Part shown: in pieces, positions 7,810-14,255 of the stretch
Layout: the number at the start of each line of letters is the position of its first letter
Position numbering within the stretch: position 1 is the first letter of the stretch
Source: BS750m-G4 sp964472195
GTDB taxonomy: Bacteria; Bacteroidota; Ignavibacteria; Tepidaquicellales; Tepidaquicellaceae
NCBI GenBank assembly: GCA_964472195.1
Contig: CAYYJH010000049.1
Span: 1 to 22,055 of the forward strand
Direction of reading: 5' to 3'
DNA length: 22,055 nucleotides
Notes under the pieces: generated by a model
The model's input: only the letters and a program-made list of their open reading frames with translations
Told to the model about the DNA's origin: nothing
The model's database searches: none
Position numbers and translations under genes: made by a program

Positions 7810-8682
7810 TTATGCTTTGTTTAACATGTCTTGATGCAGGACAGCTTCCTTAAGTACCTCGCCTTTTATTCCTATTACAATTGCTTTAACCGGAATGTTT
7901 TTCCCGGATAACTCGATAGCTTTTTGAGCGAGCTGTACCAAACCACTACAGCACGGTACCTGCATAATCATGATTGTAATTGAATTTAACTCTGCGTGTT
8001 TTATCATGGCAATTAATTTTTGAAGATATGTTTCCTGGTTTGTGTCGAGCTTTGGGCAGGCTATTGCTATTGTTCTATCTTTTAAGAAGTCTTTATGGAA
8101 ATCAGGATAAGAGAACCCGACACAATCTGCAGTTAGAAGAAGGTCAGAATTTTTATAATAAGCAGCAAGTGGCGATACTAAATGTAATTGTATAGGCCAT
8201 TGTTGTAAATGTGATGAACGAATTCCCTGCTCATCTTTTTTATTCAGTCCGTTCGTTTCACGAAGATCAATAGTTTGAGAACCCGGACAGCCACATCCAT
8301 GTTGTGGGTTTGAATTGGTAATATTTTTATCGATTGGAATTTCTATGTTGTTTTCGTTTAAGAAATCTATTGCCTGTTGAAAATATGTAATCTCGTTGTG
8401 TTCTTTCAAATGTTCTAAGTGTGCTTTGATAACATTTCTTCCGCCTTTTACAATCGTTTCCATAACCTTTTTTTCATTGTATGGTTCGGCTTCCCTTTCC
8501 TCTACTGTTATGGCTCCTTGCGGGCAATGACCAAGACATGCTCCCAGTCCATCACAAAACAAATCGCTTATCAAGTGTGCTTTACCGTCAATTATTTGCA
8601 GTGCACCTTCTGCACAAGCTGGTATGCAGTCTCCACATCCATCGCATTTTGATTCATTAATTTTTACGATTTTTCTTAGCAT
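7810..8682 (-). CDS. 4Fe-4S polyferredoxin-like protein with a C-terminal Cys-containing domain
   Basis: A 290-residue soluble iron-sulfur protein. The N-terminal ferredoxin module has a full CxxCxxCxxxC site (C13, C16, C19, C23) followed by CDGLGACLGHCP (C43, C49, C53), where the expected second cysteine is Leu46. As I remember the family, this CDGLGACLG pattern is conserved, so the second cluster may be [3Fe-4S] or use another ligand. A GCGCPG motif follows near residue 130. The C-terminal domain has LQQWPIQLHLVSPLAAYY, ADCVGFSYPDFH, ACPKLD and MQVPCCSGL, all conserved in this 'ferredoxin/ATP-binding' family of anaerobes. The exact function is unknown; electron transfer or redox/nitrosative stress response is plausible. 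It diverges from the Rrf2 gene and has an FNR-type box at its promoter. Confidence 0.85.
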   Translation of the reverse strand: MLRKIVKINESKCDGCGDCIPACAEGALQIIDGKAHLISDLFCDGLGACLGHCPQGAITVEEREAEPYNEKKVMETIVKGGRNVIKAHLEHLKEHNEITYFQQAIDFLNENNIEIPIDKNITNSNPQHGCGCPGSQTIDLRETNGLNKKDEQGIRSSHLQQWPIQLHLVSPLAAYYKNSDLLLTADCVGFSYPDFHKDFLKDRTIAIACPKLDTNQETYLQKLIAMIKHAELNSITIMIMQVPCCSGLVQLAQKAIELSGKNIPVKAIVIGIKGEVLKEAVLHQDMLNKA

Positions 8683-8743
8683 GAACTTCTCCTGTATAAT
8701 TTAAAATTGAGTTTTTTAATTATTAAAACCAAAATATTTTATA

Positions 8744-8774
8744 CAAAGATAGCAATAATAAAGTGAAATGCAAT
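8744..8774 (-). promoter_or_regulatory. Bacteroidota-type promoter of the ferredoxin-like gene
   Basis: On the minus strand TATCTTTG (8751-8744) matches the Bacteroidota -7 element TAnnTTTG exactly. ATTG (8774-8771) stands 19 nt upstream, near the expected -33 TTTG. Transcription would start near 8738, giving a leader of about 55 nt before the ATG at 8682. The -33 element overlaps the FNR-type box, as expected for class II activation. Confidence 0.6.
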
Positions 8775-8787
8775 TGATTTAAATCAA
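8774..8787. promoter_or_regulatory. FNR/CRP-family operator (TTGAT-TTAA-ATCAA)
   Basis: A perfect 14-bp palindrome identical to the FNR consensus TTGATNNNNATCAA. Flanking GCAA and (A)TTGC extend the symmetry with one extra base. Its centre (8780.5) lies about 42 nt upstream of the start predicted from the -7 element at 8751-8744, the classic activator position. The regulator itself is not in the window. Confidence 0.7.
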
Positions 8788-8868
8788 ATTGCTGGAAAAT
8801 TTAGTCATTCATATTAATAAAACAAGATTGAATGAAATGATAATTAGCTTTTTTTTGTTTTAAAATAA

Positions 8869-8881
8869 GACTATATTAGTC
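8869..8881. promoter_or_regulatory. IscR/Rrf2-type operator (GACTATATTAGTC)
   Basis: GACTATATTAGTC matches the core GACTRWWWYAGTC of the E. coli IscR type-1 site at every position. The outer arms do not match well. It ends 25 nt before the Rrf2 start codon and overlaps a TATATT hexamer, so binding would repress the regulator's own promoter. The adjacent gene encodes an Rrf2 protein with suitable cysteines, which supports autoregulation. Confidence 0.65.
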
Positions 8882-8906
8882 CACTTTTAATGTAAAAATA
8901 TTTATA

Positions 8907-9308
8907 ATGGTCAGGCTTTCTAAAAAAGTTGAATATGCATTAATTGCAGTGAGGTTTATTGCAAATTCTAAAGATAGATTGGTTACAGCGAAAGAAATTT
9001 CTCAGAAATTAAATTTATCCCGTGAGCTAATTGCAAAGCTTCTTCAAAAACTAAAAGTGAAAAAGATATTAGATTCAAGCCAGGGGATAAACGGTGGTTA
9101 TAAATTAAATATGAAACCTGAGAAGATATCTCTTTCTGATGTGATAGTTGCGATTGAAGGGAAACAGGCTATTGTAGAGTGTCTCAGCAGTGGTGAAGAT
9201 ATTGAATGTTGTCTTTTTGAAAGCTGCAAGATAAAAGGTACGATAAACCAGATACAGATGGAATTCAGCAAGCTTCTTCAGAACAAAATGATCTCTGATT
9301 TTGTTTGA
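8907..9308 (+). CDS. Rrf2-family Fe-S transcriptional regulator (IscR-like)
   Basis: A 133-residue DNA-binding regulator. The N-terminus MVRLSKKVEYALIAVRFIA and the winged helix through about residue 75 (TAKEISQKLNLSRELIAKLLQKL, then QGINGGYKL) are typical of Rrf2 proteins, and the length matches the family. The cysteine patch C92, C101, C102, C107 sits where IscR/NsrR/RsrR bind an Fe-S cluster, although the spacing C-x8-CC-x4-C is not the C-x5-C-x5-C of E. coli IscR. It is followed 46 nt later by cysteine desulfurase and then an A-type carrier. With the operator at 8869-8881 this points to an IscR-type regulator that senses Fe-S status and controls its own operon. A nitric oxide or other redox sensor remains possible. 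Confidence 0.88.
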   Translation: MVRLSKKVEYALIAVRFIANSKDRLVTAKEISQKLNLSRELIAKLLQKLKVKKILDSSQGINGGYKLNMKPEKISLSDVIVAIEGKQAIVECLSSGEDIECCLFESCKIKGTINQIQMEFSKLLQNKMISDFV

Positions 9309-9354
9309 TACTTTTCCCATTTTGATATTAAATATAATAATAAAAGTTTCATAA

Positions 9355-10554
9355 ATGGATTTTCCAATCTATTTGGATAATAATTCTACAACACCTATTG
9401 ACCCGAATGTGTTGGATTCAATGATGCCTTATCTGACAACGAGATTTGGGAATGCAGCGAGTAAGAGTCATAAGTATGGTTGGGAAACAGAAGAAGCTGT
9501 TGAATTGAGCAGAAAGAAAATTGCACAGCTTATTAATGCAGAACCTAAGGAAATTATTTTTACAAGCGGAGCAACTGAATCAAATAATCTTGCTTTGAAA
9601 GGTGTAGTCGAAAGGTATGCATCAAAAGGAAACCACATAATAACCTCACCAACGGAACATAAAGCTATACTCGATACATGTGCATATTTAGATAAGCATG
9701 GCTTCGATGTTACTTATTTAACGGTTGATGAGTATGGGGCGATTGATATCGAGGATTTTAAAAAAGCGATTAGAGATAAAACGGTTCTTGTATCATTAAT
9801 GATTGCAAATAATGAGATTGGAACGTTGAATCCTATTAAGAAGATTGGTGAAGTCTGCAGGGAGCATGGAGTTCTTTTTCACACTGACGGAACTCAGGCA
9901 GTTGGAAAGATCCCAGTTGATGTTGATAAAATGAAAATTGATTTGATGAGTTTTTCAGCTCATAAGATTTACGGTCCTAAAGGGAGTGGAGCTTTGTATG
10001 TAAGAAGCAGGAATCCAAGAGTAAGCTTGGTAGAGCAGATAAATGGAGGAGGACATGAAAAAGGAATGAGAAGTGGAACGTTGAACGTTCCGGGTATTGT
10101 AGGATTTGGAAAAGCTTGTGAAATTTGCTTCGAAGTTATGGAAGAAGAAACAAAAAAAATAATGTCATTAAGAGATAAAATGGTGAAAGCGTTTCTTGAG
10201 AAAATAGATCATTGTTATCTGAATGGACATCCTGAAAAAAGAATACCTACCAATCTTAATATGAGTTTTCGTTTCATAGACAGTGAAGCTTTGATGATGG
10301 AAATGAAAGAGTTAGCAGTATCGTCCGGTAGTGCCTGTACATCAGCAACTCTGGAAAGCTCGTATGTAATTAAAGCAATAGGGAAAAGTGAAGAATTTGC
10401 ACGTTCATCGATAAGATTCGGAGTTGGGAGATTTAATACTCCCGAAGAAATCGATTTTGCAATTGGAAGAGTTATTAATGCTGTTAAAAAGCTCAGAAAA
10501 TTATCACCAGCTTATGAAATTTTTTTAGATGATAATGAGTTAGATAAATTATAA
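9355..10554 (+). CDS. iscS: Cysteine desulfurase, IscS/NifS type
   Basis: A 399-residue PLP enzyme that takes sulfur from cysteine as a protein-bound persulfide for Fe-S assembly and thio-modification. Seen: YLDNNSTTPIDPNVLD at the start, FTSGATESNN (69-78), H101 in the SPTEHKA segment, D178/Q181 (HTDGTQAVGK), the PLP lysine K204 in SFSAHKIYGPKGSG, and the catalytic C328 in SSGSACTSATLESSYVIKAIG, then RSSIRFGVGRF. The SSGSACTS loop places it in group I (IscS/NifS) rather than SufS. It lies between the Rrf2 regulator and an A-type carrier, so supply of sulfur to cluster assembly is its likely job. No IscU scaffold gene is present between it and the carrier. Confidence 0.95.
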   Translation: MDFPIYLDNNSTTPIDPNVLDSMMPYLTTRFGNAASKSHKYGWETEEAVELSRKKIAQLINAEPKEIIFTSGATESNNLALKGVVERYASKGNHIITSPTEHKAILDTCAYLDKHGFDVTYLTVDEYGAIDIEDFKKAIRDKTVLVSLMIANNEIGTLNPIKKIGEVCREHGVLFHTDGTQAVGKIPVDVDKMKIDLMSFSAHKIYGPKGSGALYVRSRNPRVSLVEQINGGGHEKGMRSGTLNVPGIVGFGKACEICFEVMEEETKKIMSLRDKMVKAFLEKIDHCYLNGHPEKRIPTNLNMSFRFIDSEALMMEMKELAVSSGSACTSATLESSYVIKAIGKSEEFARSSIRFGVGRFNTPEEIDFAIGRVINAVKKLRKLSPAYEIFLDDNELDKL

Positions 10555-10643
10555 GATCAAAGAATAGCAGTTTTTTTGAATGAATTTTTTGATAAAATTA
10601 TATCATATTTAGTAAAATCTTTTTTAAAAATAATAATTAAAAA

Positions 10644-11012
10644 ATGTCAGTATCGGGTAATGAATTTATTCCGGGAGTTACCGAAGATGTTAATATTACG
10701 ATTGGAGCTGTAGAAGAAGCTAAAAAATTAATTGAAGAAAGGAATATCCCTTCGAATTACGGATTCAGGATAGGTATTAAAGGAGGTGGTTGTTCCGGTT
10801 TTACTTATAAATTAGGATTTGACGCTAAATCAAGATCTTCGGATGTGGTTATTGAAAGGGAGGGAATGAAGATATTCATCGATATGAAGAGTTATTTATA
10901 TTTAATAGGAACAGAAATTGATTTTACTATCGGAGAGGAGGGAAGAGGTTTTGTTTTTAATAATCCTAAATCAGGATTAACCTGTATCTGTAGTTGTTCT
11001 TTTGGAGAGTAG
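10644..11012 (+). CDS. A-type iron-sulfur carrier protein (IscA/HesB/ErpA family)
   Basis: A 122-residue Fe-S or iron carrier. The family motif FRIGIKGGGCSGFTYKLGF gives C50, and the C-terminal motif TCICSCSF gives C114 and C116, the three usual cluster ligands. C118 is an extra cysteine where the common CGCGSSF sequence has Ser. About 20 residues precede the conserved core (ITIGAVEEAKKLIEE), slightly more than in E. coli IscA. It starts 89 nt after iscS in the same direction and is probably co-transcribed. A weak hairpin follows the stop. IscA, ErpA and SufA cannot be told apart here, so no symbol is given. Confidence 0.92.
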   Translation: MSVSGNEFIPGVTEDVNITIGAVEEAKKLIEERNIPSNYGFRIGIKGGGCSGFTYKLGFDAKSRSSDVVIEREGMKIFIDMKSYLYLIGTEIDFTIGEEGRGFVFNNPKSGLTCICSCSFGE

Positions 11013-11045
11013 TCGGTGTTTCAAAGATTACACCCGATTTGTTAT
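11013..11045 (+). terminator. Possible weak terminator after the Fe-S carrier gene
   Basis: TCGGTGT (11013-11019) pairs with ACACCCGA (11030-11037) with one bulged base, followed by the imperfect T-rich tract TTTGTTATT. The stem is short and the tract is interrupted, so this is a tentative call. Confidence 0.35.
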
Positions 11046-11074
11046 TGAAGAAGAAATTTTACCCCACTTATATA
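11045..11074 (+). promoter_or_regulatory. Possible promoter upstream of superoxide dismutase
   Basis: TTGAAG (11045-11050), 18 nt, TATATA (11069-11074) resembles a sigma-70 promoter. The start would be near 11081, giving a long leader of about 205 nt that includes the small ORF at 11145-11210. AT-rich sequence makes false positives likely. Confidence 0.3.
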
Positions 11075-11144
11075 CTTTGCATAATAACTCCGAAGATTAA
11101 TTAAGTCCTGCTCCATATGTGGATATTTTTAGAAAGGATTCAAA

Positions 11145-11210
11145 ATGGGACGTAAAGATTTGGGCAGGTATAATAATTCATTAAAAATCTCAGTTTTGAT
11201 CAAAATGTAG
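11145..11210 (+). CDS. Possible 21-residue upstream ORF in the sod leader
   Basis: ATG to TAG encoding MGRKDLGRYNNSLKISVLIKM. It has a good ribosome site, AAAGGA (11133-11138), 6 nt before the ATG, unusual in this window where most genes lack one. It is basic with no recognisable motif. It could be a leader peptide, a small protein or chance; the evidence is only the ribosome site and position. Confidence 0.2.
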   Translation: MGRKDLGRYNNSLKISVLIKM

Positions 11211-11286
11211 AAGAATTTTAGTACAATATTCAAAATATATTTTAATAAAAAATAATTTCAAAAAATCGAAAGGAGAAATTCATAAT

Positions 11287-11913
11287 ATGGCTTATGAATG
11301 GAAATTTAATCCAAGACCTTATTCAGACGATGAGGCAAAGACACTTTTAAAAGATGTTGTATCACCTGAAACAAGTGATTGGCATTATAATACACACCAT
11401 AAGGGTTATGTTAATTTTTTAAACAAGATTGAAGCCGGACTTGAAACTGCTGATAAGGATGCAGCAAATGGAAACTACAGCGAGTTCGGCGAATTAAAAA
11501 GAAGGTTTACCTGGAATCATGCAGGAGCATTGCTTCATGATTTATATTGGGAAGTATTGGGTGGAGATGGTGATCCATCGAAAGGACCCGAAGTAGTGGC
11601 AGCAATCGAAAAGGATTTTGGTAGTTTTGATAACTGGAAAGCAGATTTCAAGGCGGCATCTTTTGCAGCGAAGTTATCAGGCTGGGGTGTTTTAGCATTC
11701 GATCAGCTCTACAGCGGAAGATTATTGAATGTTCTTGTAGATGAACATCATTATGGTGCGATATGGGGTGGAATTCCATTGATTCCATGCGATGTATTTG
11801 AGCATGCTTATTATCATAAAGATGGACCCGGTAGAGCAAAATATATTGATAACTTTCTGAATAACTTGCATTGGGGAAGAATAAATGATAGATTTAAGAA
11901 ATTTGTAAAATAA
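11287..11913 (+). CDS. Superoxide dismutase, Fe/Mn family
   Basis: A 208-residue cytoplasmic enzyme that converts superoxide to oxygen and hydrogen peroxide. Predicted metal ligands by family position are H33 (WHYNTHHKGYVNFLN), H84 (NHAGALLHDLYW), D169 and H173 (CDVFEHAYY). The segment DEHHYGAIWGGIPLIP before the last ligands resembles the His-containing second-sphere region of archaeal-type tetrameric enzymes rather than the E. coli SodA/SodB pattern, so metal preference is left open. It has one of the clearest ribosome sites of the window, AGGAG (11271-11275), 11 nt before the ATG. It lies between the Fe-S block and a lipoprotein gene 18 nt downstream. Protecting labile Fe-S clusters from superoxide fits the context, but shared regulation is not demonstrated. 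Confidence 0.95.
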   Translation: MAYEWKFNPRPYSDDEAKTLLKDVVSPETSDWHYNTHHKGYVNFLNKIEAGLETADKDAANGNYSEFGELKRRFTWNHAGALLHDLYWEVLGGDGDPSKGPEVVAAIEKDFGSFDNWKADFKAASFAAKLSGWGVLAFDQLYSGRLLNVLVDEHHYGAIWGGIPLIPCDVFEHAYYHKDGPGRAKYIDNFLNNLHWGRINDRFKKFVK

Positions 11914-11931
11914 ATAGGTGTAAATAAATTT

Positions 11932-12477
11932 TTGAAAAAAGTAATAATCTTATTAATTTTCGTTATTTCATTATCCTGTGGTAAAGATAAAGATGTTGAT
12001 AATGAAAAGACTGTTGGTAAATTTCAATGGTCGGAAAATATTTCTGTTCAACAGATTCCTGATCAGCCCATTACCGGAGTTATGAACGGGAAGGAAATTA
12101 AGATTGAGTATATTAATTACGAACAGTGGAGAGGAAGCGGAGATAATGTTATTAATATAGGGAATAGATCCCCTAAACAGAATTGTGGTTATGTAGAAAA
12201 TGATGATGCTTTTCATCTAACGAATGTAGCTGGTGAATTTGAAGAGGGTGATTTTGTCAAAGGCAATTTTGATACGAACATTGAGGGTGTTGTAGCAGAT
12301 TATCATTATTATGATGCGAACAATAACATTGTGAAAGTAAACGATCCATGGAATTGTGCACTCGTGATAACAGAATTAGGTGATAAAACTGTCAAAGGCA
12401 AAATTGCAATATGTTTTAAAGATGAGAAAAAAAGCTGGATTGCCGGAACATTCGAAGCAATACGATGTTATAATTAG
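11932..12477 (+). CDS. Lipoprotein of unknown function
   Basis: A 181-residue exported lipoprotein. The signal MKKVIILLIFVISLSC ends in a lipobox with the acylated cysteine at residue 16. The start codon is TTG: it is the only codon that gives the normal MKK signal start, and no ATG is nearby. The mature part is polar with about four further cysteines (QNCGYV, WNCALV, AICFKD, IRCYN) that could form disulfides. I recognise no domain. It follows superoxide dismutase by 18 nt, so co-transcription is likely, and ends just before a strong palindromic terminator. Confidence 0.8.
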   Translation: MKKVIILLIFVISLSCGKDKDVDNEKTVGKFQWSENISVQQIPDQPITGVMNGKEIKIEYINYEQWRGSGDNVINIGNRSPKQNCGYVENDDAFHLTNVAGEFEEGDFVKGNFDTNIEGVVADYHYYDANNNIVKVNDPWNCALVITELGDKTVKGKIAICFKDEKKSWIAGTFEAIRCYN

Positions 12478-12484
12478 TCAAAAA

Positions 12485-12517
12485 CTCCCGGGATAAATAT
12501 TTATCCCGGGCTTTTTA
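12485..12517 (+). terminator. Intrinsic terminator with perfect 24-bp palindrome
   Basis: 12487-12510 is a perfect inverted repeat (half-site CCCGGGATAAAT), the GC-rich end next to a CTTTTTATT tract. It closes the sod-lipoprotein transcript 7 nt after the lipoprotein stop. In an AT-rich intergenic region this is a clear signal. Confidence 0.85.
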
Positions 12518-12538
12518 TTAATATAAAGCATAAATCAG

Positions 12539-13051
12539 ATGAAAAAAATTAGTAAATATTTATTAATTTTATCTTTGCTGTTTTTTATCTCATGCGGTAA
12601 AGGAAATAATAGTGATTCAAGTAAAACGGATAAAGAAGGAACTGAAGAGGTTAAAAAAGACGATGATAAAACAACATCAGGAAAAACTGAGGAAAAAGAC
12701 GATGAATCAAGTTTAGGAGCGAATGATTTAGGTATGAGTGAAGGCTTACCTGATGATTTTCCGGATGACCTTCCAGAACCGGAAAACGGGAAATGTTTAG
12801 GTTCTATCATTACATCGGAAGGAACAGTTGTTACATTTGAATCTACTGATAAAGTAAAAGATGTTGTAGATTTTTATAAGGAAAAGATGGAAAACAGCGG
12901 CTATGAATTAAGCGAAGGAGGAGAAATATTGGTGAGTGATCAAGGTGGACTTATAGGATGGAATAAGGCTGGAAAAGAAATTGGATTAATGCTTGGGTAT
13001 GATAAAGAAAAGGAAATAACTTCTGTGGTTATTACGTACAACTACAAATAA
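12539..13051 (+). CDS. Lipoprotein with acidic linker and C-terminal alpha/beta domain
   Basis: A 170-residue exported lipoprotein: MKKISKYLLILSLLFFISC with acylated C19, then a Ser/Thr/Asp/Glu/Lys-rich low-complexity linker (about 20-75), then a compact domain. That domain starts GLPDDFPDDLPEPENGK and has VTFESTDKVKDVVDFYKEKMENSGYEL, a pattern (FPxDxPxPxG ... VVxFYKxxLxxxGW/Y) I know from many bacterial secreted or lipoproteins of unknown function. It sits between two strong terminators (12485-12517 and 13118-13163), so it is probably a single-gene transcript. Confidence 0.8.
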   Translation: MKKISKYLLILSLLFFISCGKGNNSDSSKTDKEGTEEVKKDDDKTTSGKTEEKDDESSLGANDLGMSEGLPDDFPDDLPEPENGKCLGSIITSEGTVVTFESTDKVKDVVDFYKEKMENSGYELSEGGEILVSDQGGLIGWNKAGKEIGLMLGYDKEKEITSVVITYNYK

Positions 13052-13117
13052 CCCGGAATTTTAGAATATTATCATCATTTTTTTATTTTTGTTATTCATA
13101 TAATAAACATTATTATT

Positions 13118-13163
13118 AAAACTTCCGTTAAGACTATAACATAGTATTTCGGAAGTTTTTTTT
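13118..13163 (+). terminator. Intrinsic terminator after the acidic-linker lipoprotein
   Basis: AAAACTTCCG (13118-13127) pairs perfectly with CGGAAGTTTT (13150-13159), followed by a run of T. The loop holds an inner stem ACTAT/ATAGT (13133-13137, 13141-13145). Confidence 0.85.
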
Positions 13164-13169
13164 CTAAAT

Positions 13170-14198
13170 GTGTTTCATAGTGGAGGTTTGCAAAGTAAAG
13201 AGATAAGAAATATATTAATTTGCAGAACGGATAAACTTGGCGATGTTATAATGACACTTCCACTTATAACGGAAACCAAAAGAATTTTTCCGGATTCAAA
13301 GATATCATTTCTAATAAGCAATTACGTTCGCGGATTGCTTGAAGAGTATGAGGATATTGATGAGTTGATATATTTAGAGAAATTTAAAAATATTAAGGCA
13401 CGACTTGACTTTTTAAACGACAAGAAATTTGATGTTGTGATTAGTGTTTATCCAAGATTTAATCTTGCACTTTTATTTTTCTTAGCTCGAATTAAATACA
13501 GGGTAGGTACAGCTTACAGATGGTATTCTTATTTTTTCAATATGCGAGTTCCTGAACATAGAAAATTTGCCGAGAGACATGAAGTTGATTACAATCTTAA
13601 TTTGTTAAAAGTGTTTACTAATGATATTAGTTATAATAAAGTATTTAAGTTTAAATATTCTGATACTGAAAAGAATAATACTAATGAAAAATTCAAACAG
13701 TATGGTTTCTCGTTAAATGATGATTATATTATTATCCATCCATGCAGCATGGGTTCATCAAAAGATTGGCCGCTAAAAAGGTTTTCCGAATATTCAAATT
13801 CTTTTCTTAAAAATTTTCATAATATAAAAATTATATATACAGGTTCGGAAGCAGAAAGTATTAAAATAGAACATCTTCATAAGAGTATCTCGGAAACATA
13901 TAAAAAGAATGTTGTAAACCTATCAGGAAAAACAAATCTGAGAGAATTAATGATATTAATTGATAATTCAAATCTTTTTCTATCAAATGCAACAGGTCCG
14001 ATACATTTAGCAGGTGCACTTAATAAAAAAATTATTGGATTTTATCCGAATGATATTCCCATAAACGAAATAAGATGGAAACCATTGAGTGATGATTCTG
14101 TTATATTAAAACCAAAAAATCCCGGTGATTCGATGGAAACGATAAAAGTAGATGAAGTAATTGATAAAACGAGACAGATTTTGTATTTGAAGAATTAA
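13170..14198 (+). CDS. Glycosyltransferase family 9 (ADP-heptose:LPS heptosyltransferase-like)
   Basis: A 342-residue GT-B fold enzyme that adds heptose or a related sugar to LPS core or another surface glycan at the inner face of the membrane. Seen: ILICRTDKLGDVIMTLPL near residues 15-32 (the GT9 N-terminal motif), HPCSMGSSKDWPLKRF (190-205, usually HPGSGGSAKDWP), LSGKTNLRELMILI, and SNATGPIHLAGALNKKIIGFYP (272-292). The start is uncertain. GTG at 13170 opens the frame but lies only 7 nt after the terminator's T run and lacks a ribosome site; TTG at 13188 has GGAGG directly next to it, which is too close. The conserved core begins at about residue 12 in either case. The exact sugar acceptor cannot be inferred. 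Confidence 0.9.
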   Translation: MFHSGGLQSKEIRNILICRTDKLGDVIMTLPLITETKRIFPDSKISFLISNYVRGLLEEYEDIDELIYLEKFKNIKARLDFLNDKKFDVVISVYPRFNLALLFFLARIKYRVGTAYRWYSYFFNMRVPEHRKFAERHEVDYNLNLLKVFTNDISYNKVFKFKYSDTEKNNTNEKFKQYGFSLNDDYIIIHPCSMGSSKDWPLKRFSEYSNSFLKNFHNIKIIYTGSEAESIKIEHLHKSISETYKKNVVNLSGKTNLRELMILIDNSNLFLSNATGPIHLAGALNKKIIGFYPNDIPINEIRWKPLSDDSVILKPKNPGDSMETIKVDEVIDKTRQILYLKN

Positions 14199-14255
14199 GA
14201 AATTAGAAACATATTTCCAATAACAAAGTTAAATTTTCAATAAGTAAAAACAATC

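Noticed and set aside
11194..11205. TTTTGATCAAAA as an FNR or CRP box upstream of sod
   Set aside because: It is palindromic, but the half-sites abut without the 4-nt spacer needed for TTGATNNNNATCAA, so it does not fit the family consensus.
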